Shown piece by piece: positions 1 through 6,783 of a DNA stretch of 11,157 nucleotides. The position numbers and the translations under genes were made by a program. How positions within the stretch are numbered: the stretch's first letter is position 1; each line of letters opens with the position of its first letter. This DNA comes from Candidatus Aminicenantota bacterium. Its GTDB lineage: Bacteria; Acidobacteriota; Aminicenantia; Aminicenantales; Aminicenantaceae. The stretch spans positions 1 through 11,157 of the forward strand of contig JAGLRY010000047.1 of assembly GCA_023135995.1 (NCBI GenBank), given 5' to 3'. Under the pieces are notes generated by a model. That model was not told where the DNA came from, ran no database searches, and saw nothing but the letters and a program-made list of their open reading frames with translations.

Positions 1-317
1 ACTTGTGTTAAACCTAGATCACCGGGAAGCACATTGTTCTCATCAGCGGTCATATTCTTGGCAAACGCAATAGCGCTGCCAATTGTATCGTCTAACGCCC
101 GTTCCGAAAAATCATTACAGCTGGAGAAGGCCATCTTGCCATCGACGAACACACGAAAACCAACCCCATGAGAGCTGGCATCTTCGACAGTCTCGATCTC
201 TCCGTTGCGTACTTCTATACTGAGGTTTCTTCCAGTCTGGATAAGGACCTCTGCCTCATTGGCTCCGTTGTCTAAACATTTTTTTACAAGCTGTTCTGCT
301 AAATCTTTATAATCCAT
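1..317 (-). CDS. pmbA: PmbA/TldE family protein, N-terminal part (cut by window edge)
   Basis: The first 105 codons of a TldE/PmbA protein are present; the rest lies beyond the left edge. The product begins MDYKDLAEQLVKKCLDNGAN and continues with a segment of the type 'LSIEVRNGEIETVEDASSHGVGFRVFVDGKMAFSS' (residues about 32-66), the usual start of the TldD/PmbA fold, in which a beta-strand/turn recognises a peptide chain. In the family, TldD and TldE form a heterodimeric protease that trims unfolded or ribosomal peptides (microcin B17, CcdA); TldD carries the metal site and TldE is the inactive partner. The ATG has a good ribosome binding site (AAGGAGAGACCC before ATG) and follows the tldD stop by 13 bp, so the two are co-transcribed. 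There is no signal peptide or twin-arginine motif, in contrast to the TldD next door. Family assignment is firm; the fate of the C-terminal half cannot be seen. Confidence 0.88.
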   Translation of the reverse strand, partial: MDYKDLAEQLVKKCLDNGANEAEVLIQTGRNLSIEVRNGEIETVEDASSHGVGFRVFVDGKMAFSSCNDFSERALDDTIGSAIAFAKNMTADENNVLPGDLGLTQ

Positions 318-330
318 GGGTCTCTCCTTT

Positions 331-1872
331 CTATCCTCTTCTCGCTTTGCTGCCACCGACATTTATCCCACGGATCCTCAAAGTCGGCTGGCCTGCAGAG
401 ACCTCGCAACTCTGGCCCTTACCGCAGATTCCTGGCCCAAATGCCAGGTCATCGCCGACGGCATCTGTATTGGCAATGATATCCAGACAGTTTCCGATAA
501 GCGTGGCACCTTTGACCGGGATTGTCTTTTTTCCGTTCTCGATCAGATACGCCTCACGACAGGTAAAGTTGAATATCCCAGTGATGGGATTCACACTTCC
601 TCCGCTCAAACTCTGAACGTACAAGCCCTCTTTTGTGGAGGCAAGAATGTCCTCAGGATTATCTTTTCCTCTATCGATAAAGGTATTTGTCATCCTGGGA
701 ATTGGAATGTGTCGGAAAGACTGGCGTCTTCCGTTCCCGGTTCGTTCCTGATTGATCTGTTTTGCCGAAAGAATATCGCTCATGTATTTCTGGAGAACAC
801 CGTCCTTGATCAAAACATTCCGTTTCATCTGTGTCCCCTCATCATCAAAACTGGTCGTACCTCTCATGTTGGGCAGACTTCCGTCATCGACCATGGTGAA
901 CTTTTCACTGGCCACCTTTTGGCCGAGCTTTCCGGTAAAAACACCAATCTTTTTAGCAATATTGTCCGCCTCGAGCGGGTGCCCCACAGCCTCGTGCACG
1001 AGAACACCACCCCAGCCGTTCTGCATGACGACATCCATGATCCCGGCAGGGCCATCCTTTGCCTCGAGCATAGCCACAGATTCCCGAGCACATGTCCGAG
1101 CAACTTCCTCAGCAGTCACTTCGTCGAACATCTCAAATCCTGAATGACGGCTCAGCCTCTCTCGGCCCATATGGCGGGTGTTATTCCCCACACCCAGCGT
1201 CTGCACGATAAAGAAGAGCAATGGAAGGGCATCACTCAAGAGCAGTCCTTCGCTATTGGCGATCGTACGGCCTCTCACTTCATCATAATAGCTGATGGAA
1301 GCCATTTTGATCTTGGGATCATAATCGAGAGCAGCCTGGTTCGCCTTTGTCATCACTTCCAACCGTTTTTCATCGGCGATGTCCTGGAGGGGAAGCTTGA
1401 TTGTGACATAAGACTCCCTGACTGTCTCATGAATATCAACGGGAGGCACAACTTTTGTTCCTTTTGCCACATAGGATGCGACCTCAGCCGCACGCAGAAG
1501 GTTTGCCTCATTGATATCATCTGTGTAAGCAAATCCTGTCTTATCGCCAGAGATGACCCTCACTCCCGCTCCCTGGCTGATGCCGAATACAGCGCTCTTG
1601 AACTTTGACTCTTCCATGAGGATTTGGCGGGAGATCCTGTTCTCCACATAGACATCGGCAAATTCTCCCCCATTTTCCAAGGCCTTTCGAATAGTCTTGT
1701 TCAATAATTGCGGGTCAACAGAAACATCCGCATGGGCCTGTTCCGCCCCTCTGCAGGACAGGAGTTGACTCATAAGCACAGGAGTCGCTGCCAGAGCCAC
1801 TCCGCCCTTTAAACTCATCTGGAGGAACTTCCTCCGCGGGATGTCCTCCACAATATACCTCTTTATTGTCAT
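331..1872 (-). CDS. tldD: TldD-family metalloprotease with Tat/lipoprotein-type signal
   Basis: This 513-residue TldD is a zinc-dependent peptidase subunit that normally pairs with TldE/PmbA. The metal motif HEAVGH (HExxxH) is at residues 293-298, followed by HPLEAD, GTTSFDDEGT near 338-347, and a late Cys in FGPGICGKGQ (C483), the likely third ligand. The N-terminus is unusual: PRRKFLQ (RR at 13-14) precedes a hydrophobic stretch ending LLSC (Cys40). This resembles a Tat signal with a possible lipobox, so an exported, perhaps lipid-anchored protein is inferred. The open frame extends to an ATG at 1911, but the start at 1872 (MTIKRYIVEDIPRRKF) is preferred. It has AGAGGA six bases upstream, and the apparent promoter -10 at 1901-1906 would start transcription below the 1911 ATG. 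It lies 115 bp after the TolC gene and heads the tldD-pmbA operon. The length is normal for the family plus the signal. Confidence 0.93.
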   Translation of the reverse strand: MTIKRYIVEDIPRRKFLQMSLKGGVALAATPVLMSQLLSCRGAEQAHADVSVDPQLLNKTIRKALENGGEFADVYVENRISRQILMEESKFKSAVFGISQGAGVRVISGDKTGFAYTDDINEANLLRAAEVASYVAKGTKVVPPVDIHETVRESYVTIKLPLQDIADEKRLEVMTKANQAALDYDPKIKMASISYYDEVRGRTIANSEGLLLSDALPLLFFIVQTLGVGNNTRHMGRERLSRHSGFEMFDEVTAEEVARTCARESVAMLEAKDGPAGIMDVVMQNGWGGVLVHEAVGHPLEADNIAKKIGVFTGKLGQKVASEKFTMVDDGSLPNMRGTTSFDDEGTQMKRNVLIKDGVLQKYMSDILSAKQINQERTGNGRRQSFRHIPIPRMTNTFIDRGKDNPEDILASTKEGLYVQSLSGGSVNPITGIFNFTCREAYLIENGKKTIPVKGATLIGNCLDIIANTDAVGDDLAFGPGICGKGQSCEVSAGQPTLRIRGINVGGSKARRG

Positions 1873-1876
1873 ATCT

Positions 1877-1884
1877 ATCCTCTC
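1877..1884 (-). promoter_or_regulatory. Ribosome binding site deciding the tldD start
   Basis: The minus strand reads GAGAGGATAGAT directly before the ATG at 1872, giving a purine-rich AGAGGA at normal spacing. The alternative ATG at 1911 has GAGAG touching the start codon, which is too close, so the 1872 start is preferred. Confidence 0.6.
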
Positions 1885-1894
1885 ATAAAAATTT

Positions 1895-1929
1895 CCTAAT
1901 ATTATATTCATCTCTCACGTTTTATGCAA
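1895..1929 (-). promoter_or_regulatory. sigma-70-type promoter for tldD-pmbA
   Basis: On the minus strand a TTGCAT -35 box (plus-strand 1924-1929) is followed by exactly 17 bp and a perfect TATAAT -10 box (1901-1906). Transcription would begin near 1894 and give a leader of about 22 nt to the ATG at 1872. This separates tldD-pmbA from the export operon upstream. It is a sequence match only. Confidence 0.7.
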
Positions 1930-1987
1930 AATTGAGATAAATTTATCCTTAAATCTGAGGATGAGCGGTGTTTTTAAAATTATGCGC

Positions 1988-3559
1988 TCAGTGAGGGAGG
2001 GACCTATCGCCAGGAGTAAATTGACGAAAGCGGATGTTCTTGTTTTCCAGTGAAACACCCATGGCTTTTTCCAATGCAGCCTGGGCTAGAATGTACTCGG
2101 CAATAGCTCGTAATTCATTGCTACGAGCTGTTGCCAAATCCCGCTGGTGTTGGAGGACGATGTAATTCGTGGTCAATCCGACTTTCAGCTTTTTGTCCTC
2201 TGCACCCAGTTTTTTTTCAGCCAGTTCTCTGGCTATACGGTAGGCTGCAATCCGTTTGAAATTGGTTTCTACGAGACGCACTGCATTCCTGATCTCGAGA
2301 AATACCCGTTGTTCTGCATTCTTTGAAGTCAACTGAGCTTTCTCAAGATTGACCCGCGCCTGGGCATGTTCCGCCCGCGAAAACAATGAATTCGTCGGGA
2401 CAGTAAGCGTCAATCCCACGTACCAATTGTTATACTTGAATCCGAAGGCATCTTTGAGAGCATCTGACGCATTACCTGGTGCGATACTGATGACGTTCTC
2501 AGAGAGAGGATTGTCATCTTCGTAGAAAATCCGGCTTCCGGAGACTGCAGGACTCCAGTAAGAGGCGTTCAATGACAGATCAGGAAGCAGTTGGTTCCTG
2601 GTATAACTGACTTCAATGTCCTTGTTCTCGAGGTCCCATCGCAATTCCCTCAAGTCCGGCCGGTTTTCCATTCCGATCCGCAGGGCTTCATCAACAGTGA
2701 TCTTATACTCTGCGTAAGTAGGTCTATCCGTGGGGATGATCTTGCCAGTGATATCCTCTTGTTCCTCTTCAAGGTTTATGAGCGTTTTGAGCTGGTCTTC
2801 GTAGTTCTGGACCTGGACCTCAGCCTGGAGGATATTTGCCTCATGTGTGGCGACTTCTGCTTGGGCTGTTAGAACCTCAATTGGAGCCAGCGTACCCACT
2901 TCCACCTCTCTCTTGTTTTTCGCTAGCAAGTCTTGAGCCAATTTTAAGGACTGCTGTATCACATCGAGATTGGCAATGGAATAAGCCAGATACAAGTAGG
3001 CTTGTTCGACATTGTACACAGTATCCATTAAAACCGTCTGAAACCTGGCATCCGAAATTTCTACGTTGTTCTTGGCGACAATGATCTCCTTCTTGCTGTT
3101 TTTAAAACCAAAATTTTTTAGAAGAGGTTGTGTAAAATTGAAGGATAGACGGCTTCCATAACGAGGATTGATCGTCTGGAATTTTGCAGTGGTATCGCTT
3201 TTGTAGGAGTAAAGAGAGATGTTAAACCTGCCGCCAGTTGGGATCTCCTGCTGGAACTGTGCTTGATAGTCTAAATATGAGGCAGTGACCGACCCTATTG
3301 CATCTAGCCATGAATAGGAGGGCGTATCCGTGCGCTGATTCCCAAAACCGAATGAGAATTGAGGCATAAATTTCTCCTGGGCTCTAGAAACTGAAAGATT
3401 GGAAAGCTCTGGATTCAGGACTTCCACAGCCACATTCAGGTTGTTTCTCAAAGCAATTTCCAGACATTCTGAAAGGGATAGCGGGATCTCCTTTTCCTGT
3501 CCCGCCAATCCAGTGGCCATCAATATTATGATCAGAATACCCATCATTATATTTTTCAT
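1988..3559 (-). CDS. TolC-family outer-membrane efflux protein
   Basis: A 523-residue outer-membrane channel of the TolC/OEP family, expected to form the trimeric exit duct for the adaptor and ATPases encoded upstream. A signal peptide covers about residues 1-20 (MKNIMMGILIIILMATGLAG). The first OEP repeat starts with SLSECLEIALRNNLNVAVE at about 28-46; a helical segment VGTLAPIEVLTAQAEVATHE lies near 221-240; the second repeat starts with ITVDEALRIGMENRPDLRE near 287-305. The two-fold internal repeat and the length are typical. The open frame reaches 3649, but the start at 3559 is preferred because it begins the signal peptide and follows AAAAGGAGAGCGAATT, a strong ribosome binding site. It is the last gene of the export operon, 74 bp after ATPase 2. 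No clear hairpin-plus-T-run terminator follows it. The substrate cannot be deduced. Confidence 0.92.
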   Translation of the reverse strand: MKNIMMGILIIILMATGLAGQEKEIPLSLSECLEIALRNNLNVAVEVLNPELSNLSVSRAQEKFMPQFSFGFGNQRTDTPSYSWLDAIGSVTASYLDYQAQFQQEIPTGGRFNISLYSYKSDTTAKFQTINPRYGSRLSFNFTQPLLKNFGFKNSKKEIIVAKNNVEISDARFQTVLMDTVYNVEQAYLYLAYSIANLDVIQQSLKLAQDLLAKNKREVEVGTLAPIEVLTAQAEVATHEANILQAEVQVQNYEDQLKTLINLEEEQEDITGKIIPTDRPTYAEYKITVDEALRIGMENRPDLRELRWDLENKDIEVSYTRNQLLPDLSLNASYWSPAVSGSRIFYEDDNPLSENVISIAPGNASDALKDAFGFKYNNWYVGLTLTVPTNSLFSRAEHAQARVNLEKAQLTSKNAEQRVFLEIRNAVRLVETNFKRIAAYRIARELAEKKLGAEDKKLKVGLTTNYIVLQHQRDLATARSNELRAIAEYILAQAALEKAMGVSLENKNIRFRQFTPGDRSLPH

Positions 3560-3633
3560 AATTCGCTCTCCTTTTTGGAGGGGATTAAGATAAACGCACT
3601 CTGAGGCTTTGACATGAGAAAATTTGGACTGAA

Positions 3634-4296
3634 TTATTTCTGGATCCACCCATCCAAAAGATTTATAGTTCTCCGGCCGTAAGAAGCGTTCAGCTCTGAA
3701 TGCGTCACCTGAATGATTGTCGTACCGCTATTATTCAATTCCTTGAACATGTCCATAATGTCTTTTCCTTCAGCACTATTCAGGTTTCCTGTGGGTTCAT
3801 CAGCCAGAATGAGTTTTGGATTCGTGATGATGGCTCTAGCCACAGCAACTCTCTGCTGCTGGCCTCCTGATAATTGATTGGGGAAGAGATCTTTTTTTGC
3901 GACGATCCCAAACTTATCAAGGACGTCACAGACCAATCCCTTCCTCTCAGAGCCTTTGACTTTTTTATAGAGAAGCGGTGTTTCGAGATTTTCATAGACA
4001 GTGAGCTCATCGATCAAGTGGTAAGCCTGGAACACAAAACCTATATGGTTCTTGTGGATATCCGAACGCTGTCTCTCGCTCAGTTTGCGAACCTCTCTGT
4101 CATAGAAAGAGTATTCTCCACTGGACGGAGAATCCAACATCCCAAGGATATGGAGCAGAGTGGATTTTCCCGCTCCAGAGGGCCCCATGATCGTCAGGAA
4201 CTCCCTCTCTTCCACATCAAGATCGATATTCCGCAGGACATATGTTTTAACAAAACCCGTGGAATAGAATTTGGTGATATCTCTCAATTTAATCAT
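3634..4296 (-). CDS. ABC transporter ATP-binding protein, LolD/MacB type (ATPase 2)
   Basis: A 220-residue stand-alone nucleotide-binding subunit of the MacB/LolD/FtsE group, which powers FtsX-like permeases in mechanotransmission rather than classical transport. Visible motifs are Walker A GPSGAGKST (38-46), Q-loop Gln90 in GFVFQ, the group-specific ELTVYEN (97-103), signature LSGGQQQR (142-149), Walker B LILADEP (162-168) and switch His199 (VTHS). The D-loop reads GNLNSAEG, with Asn in place of the usual Asp (NLDS). The frame opens at a TTG (4317), but ATG 4296 is chosen because it has GAGGGAGATACGT upstream and gives the standard MIKLRDITKFY start. It is a close paralogue of the ATPase encoded just upstream; the 111-bp gap between them holds no gene. 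No permease gene accompanies it. Confidence 0.93.
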   Translation of the reverse strand: MIKLRDITKFYSTGFVKTYVLRNIDLDVEEREFLTIMGPSGAGKSTLLHILGMLDSPSSGEYSFYDREVRKLSERQRSDIHKNHIGFVFQAYHLIDELTVYENLETPLLYKKVKGSERKGLVCDVLDKFGIVAKKDLFPNQLSGGQQQRVAVARAIITNPKLILADEPTGNLNSAEGKDIMDMFKELNNSGTTIIQVTHSELNASYGRRTINLLDGWIQK

Positions 4297-4407
4297 ACGT
4301 ATCTCCCTCTCTGACAAAACACATCACCTCACTACCCATTAACTTCAACCACGAAGCTGTTCAGATCTTTGGCCTGAAGCCTCGCGCCTTGTTCTCTACG
4401 AATACAG

Positions 4408-5097
4408 CTATATCTTGAATCCCTTCTGGATATTCTCAGAAACAACATGGCCATCAAACAGGTGAATGATGCGATGGCTGTATTCTGCGTAGGCGGGTGA
4501 GTGAGTGACCATGATGATCGTCGTACCCTGTTCGTGCAACTCACCCAACATCTTCATCACTTCTTCGCCGTGCGCTGAATCGAGATTACCGGTGGGCTCG
4601 TCTGCCAGGATGAGCTTCGGATGAGCCACAACTGCACGGGCGACAGCGACGCGTTGCTGCTGACCCCCTGAGAGCTGCTGGGGAAAATGATTCCTCCGCG
4701 CCATGATTTCCATCTGTTCGAGGCACTCGGAGACTCTCTTTTTCCTCTCGGCAGCAGAATAACCAAGATACAGAAGGGGAAGCTCAACATTCTCGTAAAC
4801 GGTCAGCTCATCGATGAGATTAAAGCTTTGGAAAATGAAACCGATGTTGTTTTTTCTCAGGTTCGCCCTCTGTCTTTCCGAATACCTAGAAACTTCCTCA
4901 TCAAAAAAGAAATAGTCTCCATTCGAGGGCTGGTCGATCATGCCCAGCACGTTCAACAACGTTGACTTTCCGCATCCAGAGGGTCCCATAATAGCTACGT
5001 ATTCTCCTTCTTTCACTTCCAGATTGATGTTGTTCAGAGCGGTTGTTTCTACTTCTTCTGTGGTGTAGATCTTGGTAAGATCTTTGGTTTTTATCAT
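4408..5097 (-). CDS. ABC transporter ATP-binding protein, LolD/MacB type (ATPase 1)
   Basis: A 229-residue ATP-hydrolysing subunit of the MacB/LolD/FtsE group, located at the inner face of the cytoplasmic membrane. Motifs: Walker A GPSGCGKST (38-46), Q-loop Gln90 (GFIFQ), ELTVYEN (97-103), signature LSGGQQQR (142-149), Walker B LILADEP (162-168), canonical D-loop GNLDSAHG and switch His199. The start ATG at 5097 has AGGAGGAAAGA directly upstream, an almost perfect ribosome binding site. It is second in the operon, 92 bp after the adaptor gene. The strong collinearity with ATPase 2, including the shared SERQR, IDELTVYEN and QLSGGQQQRVAVARA segments, points to a tandem duplication. Whether the two work as a heterodimer or serve two different permeases cannot be told from sequence. 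Confidence 0.94.
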   Translation of the reverse strand: MIKTKDLTKIYTTEEVETTALNNINLEVKEGEYVAIMGPSGCGKSTLLNVLGMIDQPSNGDYFFFDEEVSRYSERQRANLRKNNIGFIFQSFNLIDELTVYENVELPLLYLGYSAAERKKRVSECLEQMEIMARRNHFPQQLSGGQQQRVAVARAVVAHPKLILADEPTGNLDSAHGEEVMKMLGELHEQGTTIIMVTHSPAYAEYSHRIIHLFDGHVVSENIQKGFKI

Positions 5098-5117
5098 TCT
5101 TTCCTCCTATCAGAAGC

Positions 5118-5137
5118 GGCCAGAGTGATAACTGGCC
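5118..5137 (-). repeat. Short inverted repeat between adaptor and ATPase 1 genes
   Basis: GGCCAG and CTGGCC, separated by 8 bases, can form a six-pair GC-rich stem in the operon mRNA, about 20 nt upstream of the ATPase 1 start. No U-run follows, so it is not an intrinsic terminator. An mRNA-processing or stability role is possible but unproven. Confidence 0.35.
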
Positions 5138-5189
5138 TTCGACTGAAACATAATTTATTAGAATATGTATAAATCATTCACGTAATTCC

Positions 5190-6449
5190 CTACTTCAGGA
5201 TCAATCTTTCGTGATTACCAAAGCTTTCATACGATGATGTGATCACCTTTTCGCCCGGCTGGAGACCTTCGAGGATTTCGTGGACGTATGCATTGGACAT
5301 GCCCAATCTGATGGGTCTTTTTGTTGCAATTTTTGCGGAATTATCCAGCACATAGACCCAATTTCCCCCTGTAGTCTGGAAAAATCCACCCTTTGCCAGC
5401 AGGATGGCATCATCTGATATATCTCCCATCTCAAGGCGGATATGCAGCGACATGCCTCGTCTAATACCTTGGGGCACTTCCTCAGGAAAAAGCATGTCTA
5501 TCTCGAACCTTCCATCGACGACCTCAAGGTAGACTCTATCGACAAAAAGGTTATAGGTATTGCCTGCAAAATCAAAAGTCCCCCCTCTTCCCTGCTCTAC
5601 ACGTGCGATGTAGTGTTCATCCACAGGAACCCTGACTTTAAAGGCATCCATGACATCAATTTGACCAATGCGCAACCCCGGAGCCTTGGATTGTCCGATC
5701 TCTGCATCCAAAGCTGTGAGGTGGCCCGAAATAGGCGCCCTGATGGTCAGGTTCTCTTGTTTCTGTTTAACGACTTCAAGATTGTCCTGCATACGTCGGA
5801 GTGAAGATTCCAATGCTTCGATCTGTGACTGCCTGAATTCCAGTTCGTTTGTTTGACTCTCGATGGTCAGTTCCCGCCGTATCACCAAATATTCGTATTG
5901 GTCTTTTGCCAGATCAAACTCATGCTGAGAGATCAGGTTGTCCTTCATCAGTTCCTGGTATCTTTCATAGGTGCGTTTCTGTTGCTTGAGTTGATTATCG
6001 ATATTCGCCAATTCCTGGTTAAGCTGGAGGCGGTATTGTTCCATTTGAAGGCGGGTATTCCTGAGGTTATTGCTCTGTTGGAAGAGCTCGGCCTCTCGCC
6101 ACATGATGTCCAGGAGAAGGTTCGTATTGCCTAAACTCAAGATCTTATCTCCTTGCTTCACCACGGAACCCGCTTCTATGTAGATCTCTTCGACTCTTCC
6201 ACCTTCCACAGCGTCGAGATGGTAAGTCTCTATAGGCATAACTTCTCCGATGACAGGAATAAACTCCTGGAAAGCTCCTTTTGTGACCTCAGAGATCGTG
6301 ATTCGTTCTTTTCTGACGTTTAAGGACGATTTGCTGAATTGAAAAACAAATACATAAATAACGAATAAAGCAAATATTGCCACAGCTGAATAAGCCGCAA
6401 TTCTTTTTGGAGGCCACTTTTTCTTCTCTATCGTACGGTCCATTCCCAT
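5190..6449 (-). CDS. HlyD/MacA-like periplasmic adaptor (membrane fusion protein)
   Basis: A 419-residue membrane fusion protein that should bridge an inner-membrane ABC permease and the TolC-family channel. A single N-terminal membrane anchor spans about residues 17-38 after a basic KKKWPPKR segment. Then come a lipoyl half-motif (VEEIYIEAGSVVKQGDKIL, 86-104), a long alpha-helical hairpin rich in Q, E, L and R (about 115-232), the second lipoyl half (NLTIRAPISGHLTALDAEIG, 233-252), a beta-barrel (about 265-345) and a membrane-proximal domain ending LQPGEKVITSSYESFG. The start has GGGAG seven bases upstream of the ATG; a second in-frame ATG two codons later is less well placed. It is the first gene of the export operon, about 90 nt downstream of the inferred sigma-54 transcription start. 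Order and partners fit a MacAB-TolC-like exporter, except that the permease is missing. Confidence 0.92.
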   Translation of the reverse strand: MGMDRTIEKKKWPPKRIAAYSAVAIFALFVIYVFVFQFSKSSLNVRKERITISEVTKGAFQEFIPVIGEVMPIETYHLDAVEGGRVEEIYIEAGSVVKQGDKILSLGNTNLLLDIMWREAELFQQSNNLRNTRLQMEQYRLQLNQELANIDNQLKQQKRTYERYQELMKDNLISQHEFDLAKDQYEYLVIRRELTIESQTNELEFRQSQIEALESSLRRMQDNLEVVKQKQENLTIRAPISGHLTALDAEIGQSKAPGLRIGQIDVMDAFKVRVPVDEHYIARVEQGRGGTFDFAGNTYNLFVDRVYLEVVDGRFEIDMLFPEEVPQGIRRGMSLHIRLEMGDISDDAILLAKGGFFQTTGGNWVYVLDNSAKIATKRPIRLGMSNAYVHEILEGLQPGEKVITSSYESFGNHERLILK

Positions 6450-6550
6450 TTTTATTCTCCCGATTCGGATGAGTACTTCCTCTTTAGAACTAGAAAAAAT
6501 ATAATCTGCACGTCATCTCCTGTTCAAAACGATTCATCGGTTCATCTTTT

Positions 6551-6566
6551 TGCAATTATTATGCCA
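6551..6566 (-). promoter_or_regulatory. Sigma-54 (-24/-12) promoter for the export operon
   Basis: The minus strand reads TGGCATAATAATTGCA. The invariant GG and GC are separated by exactly 10 bases, and the flanks match the TGGCAY-N5-TTGCA consensus. Transcription would start near 6540, about 90 nt before the adaptor gene. The NtrC-family activator gene across the same intergenic region makes the assignment more likely. Confidence 0.8.
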
Positions 6567-6641
6567 CATTCATCTGACGGAGTATACAGAGCAACGGTTG
6601 TCGGGGATTGCAAAAAAAAGTGTACGCTGGTATAACAGAAG

Positions 6642-6659
6642 GTGTTCGATACCGAACAC
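6642..6659. promoter_or_regulatory. 18-bp palindrome, candidate activator-binding site
   Basis: GTGTTCG-ATAC-CGAACAC is a perfect 7-4-7 inverted repeat. It sits about 110 bp upstream of the inferred minus-strand start site and about 143 bp upstream of the plus-strand one, the normal range for a sigma-54 activator's upstream site. A Fis-type helix-turn-helix dimer encoded next door is the natural candidate to bind it. Confidence 0.6.
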
Positions 6660-6717
6660 TCCCCTCTTGGGAAGTGGAGGGAAATTTGAGTAAAAAATGA
6701 TTAAAATTTTATGAACA

Positions 6718-6732
6718 CGTGTGATTCACACG
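6718..6732. promoter_or_regulatory. 15-bp palindrome, second candidate operator
   Basis: CGTGTGA-T-TCACACG is a perfect 7-1-7 inverted repeat about 69 bp upstream of the inferred plus-strand start. It overlaps a GAACAC half-site (6713-6718) identical to one arm of the first palindrome. Its centre lies about 75 bp, close to seven helical turns, from the first palindrome. It may be a second activator site or an operator for another protein. Confidence 0.45.
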
Positions 6733-6747
6733 CTAAATTGGCTACAA

Positions 6748-6753
6748 GTGTTC
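6748..6753 (+). promoter_or_regulatory. Isolated GTGTTC half-site
   Basis: GTGTTC repeats the left arm of the 6642-6659 palindrome and lies about 15 bp upstream of the plus-strand -24 element. Together with GAACAC at 6713-6718 it could form a widely spaced weak site. It is a six-base match, so chance occurrence is possible. Confidence 0.25.
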
Positions 6754-6767
6754 CAAAAGCAGACACC

Positions 6768-6783
6768 TGGCATGTATATTGCA
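6768..6783 (+). promoter_or_regulatory. Sigma-54 (-24/-12) promoter for the regulator-kinase operon
   Basis: The plus strand reads TGGCATGTATATTGCA, with GG and GC spaced by exactly 10 bases as sigma-54 requires. The predicted start is near 6794, leaving a leader of about 64 nt to the regulator ATG. A sigma-54 promoter in front of a sigma-54 activator gene suggests positive autoregulation. Confidence 0.8.

Noticed and set aside
316..1143. 275-codon plus-strand open frame opposite tldD
   Set aside because: It is fully antisense to a TldD whose catalytic motifs are intact. Its translation has no recognisable domain, and the codon pattern is the mirror of the real gene.
1144..1608. 154-codon plus-strand open frame opposite tldD
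   Set aside because: Antisense shadow of tldD with no domain and no separate promoter or ribosome binding site.
1960..1990. TGAGCG/CGCTCA inverted repeat after the TolC-family gene as a terminator
   Set aside because: The stem is only six pairs with a loop of about 17 bases and no T-run follows, so an intrinsic terminator cannot be supported.
4332..4407. Open reading continuing past ATPase 1 in another frame (ending ARLQAKDLNSFVVEVNG), as a possible frameshifted C-terminus
   Set aside because: ATPase 1 already has a normal family length and ending (DGHVVSENI). The extension resembles nothing I recognise, and the frame upstream is a shadow of ATPase 1.
6597..6615. A third -24/-12-like element around GGTTGTCGGGGATTGC on the plus strand
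   Set aside because: The GG and GC are one base too far apart for sigma-54, which does not tolerate altered spacing, and no gene start is suitably placed.
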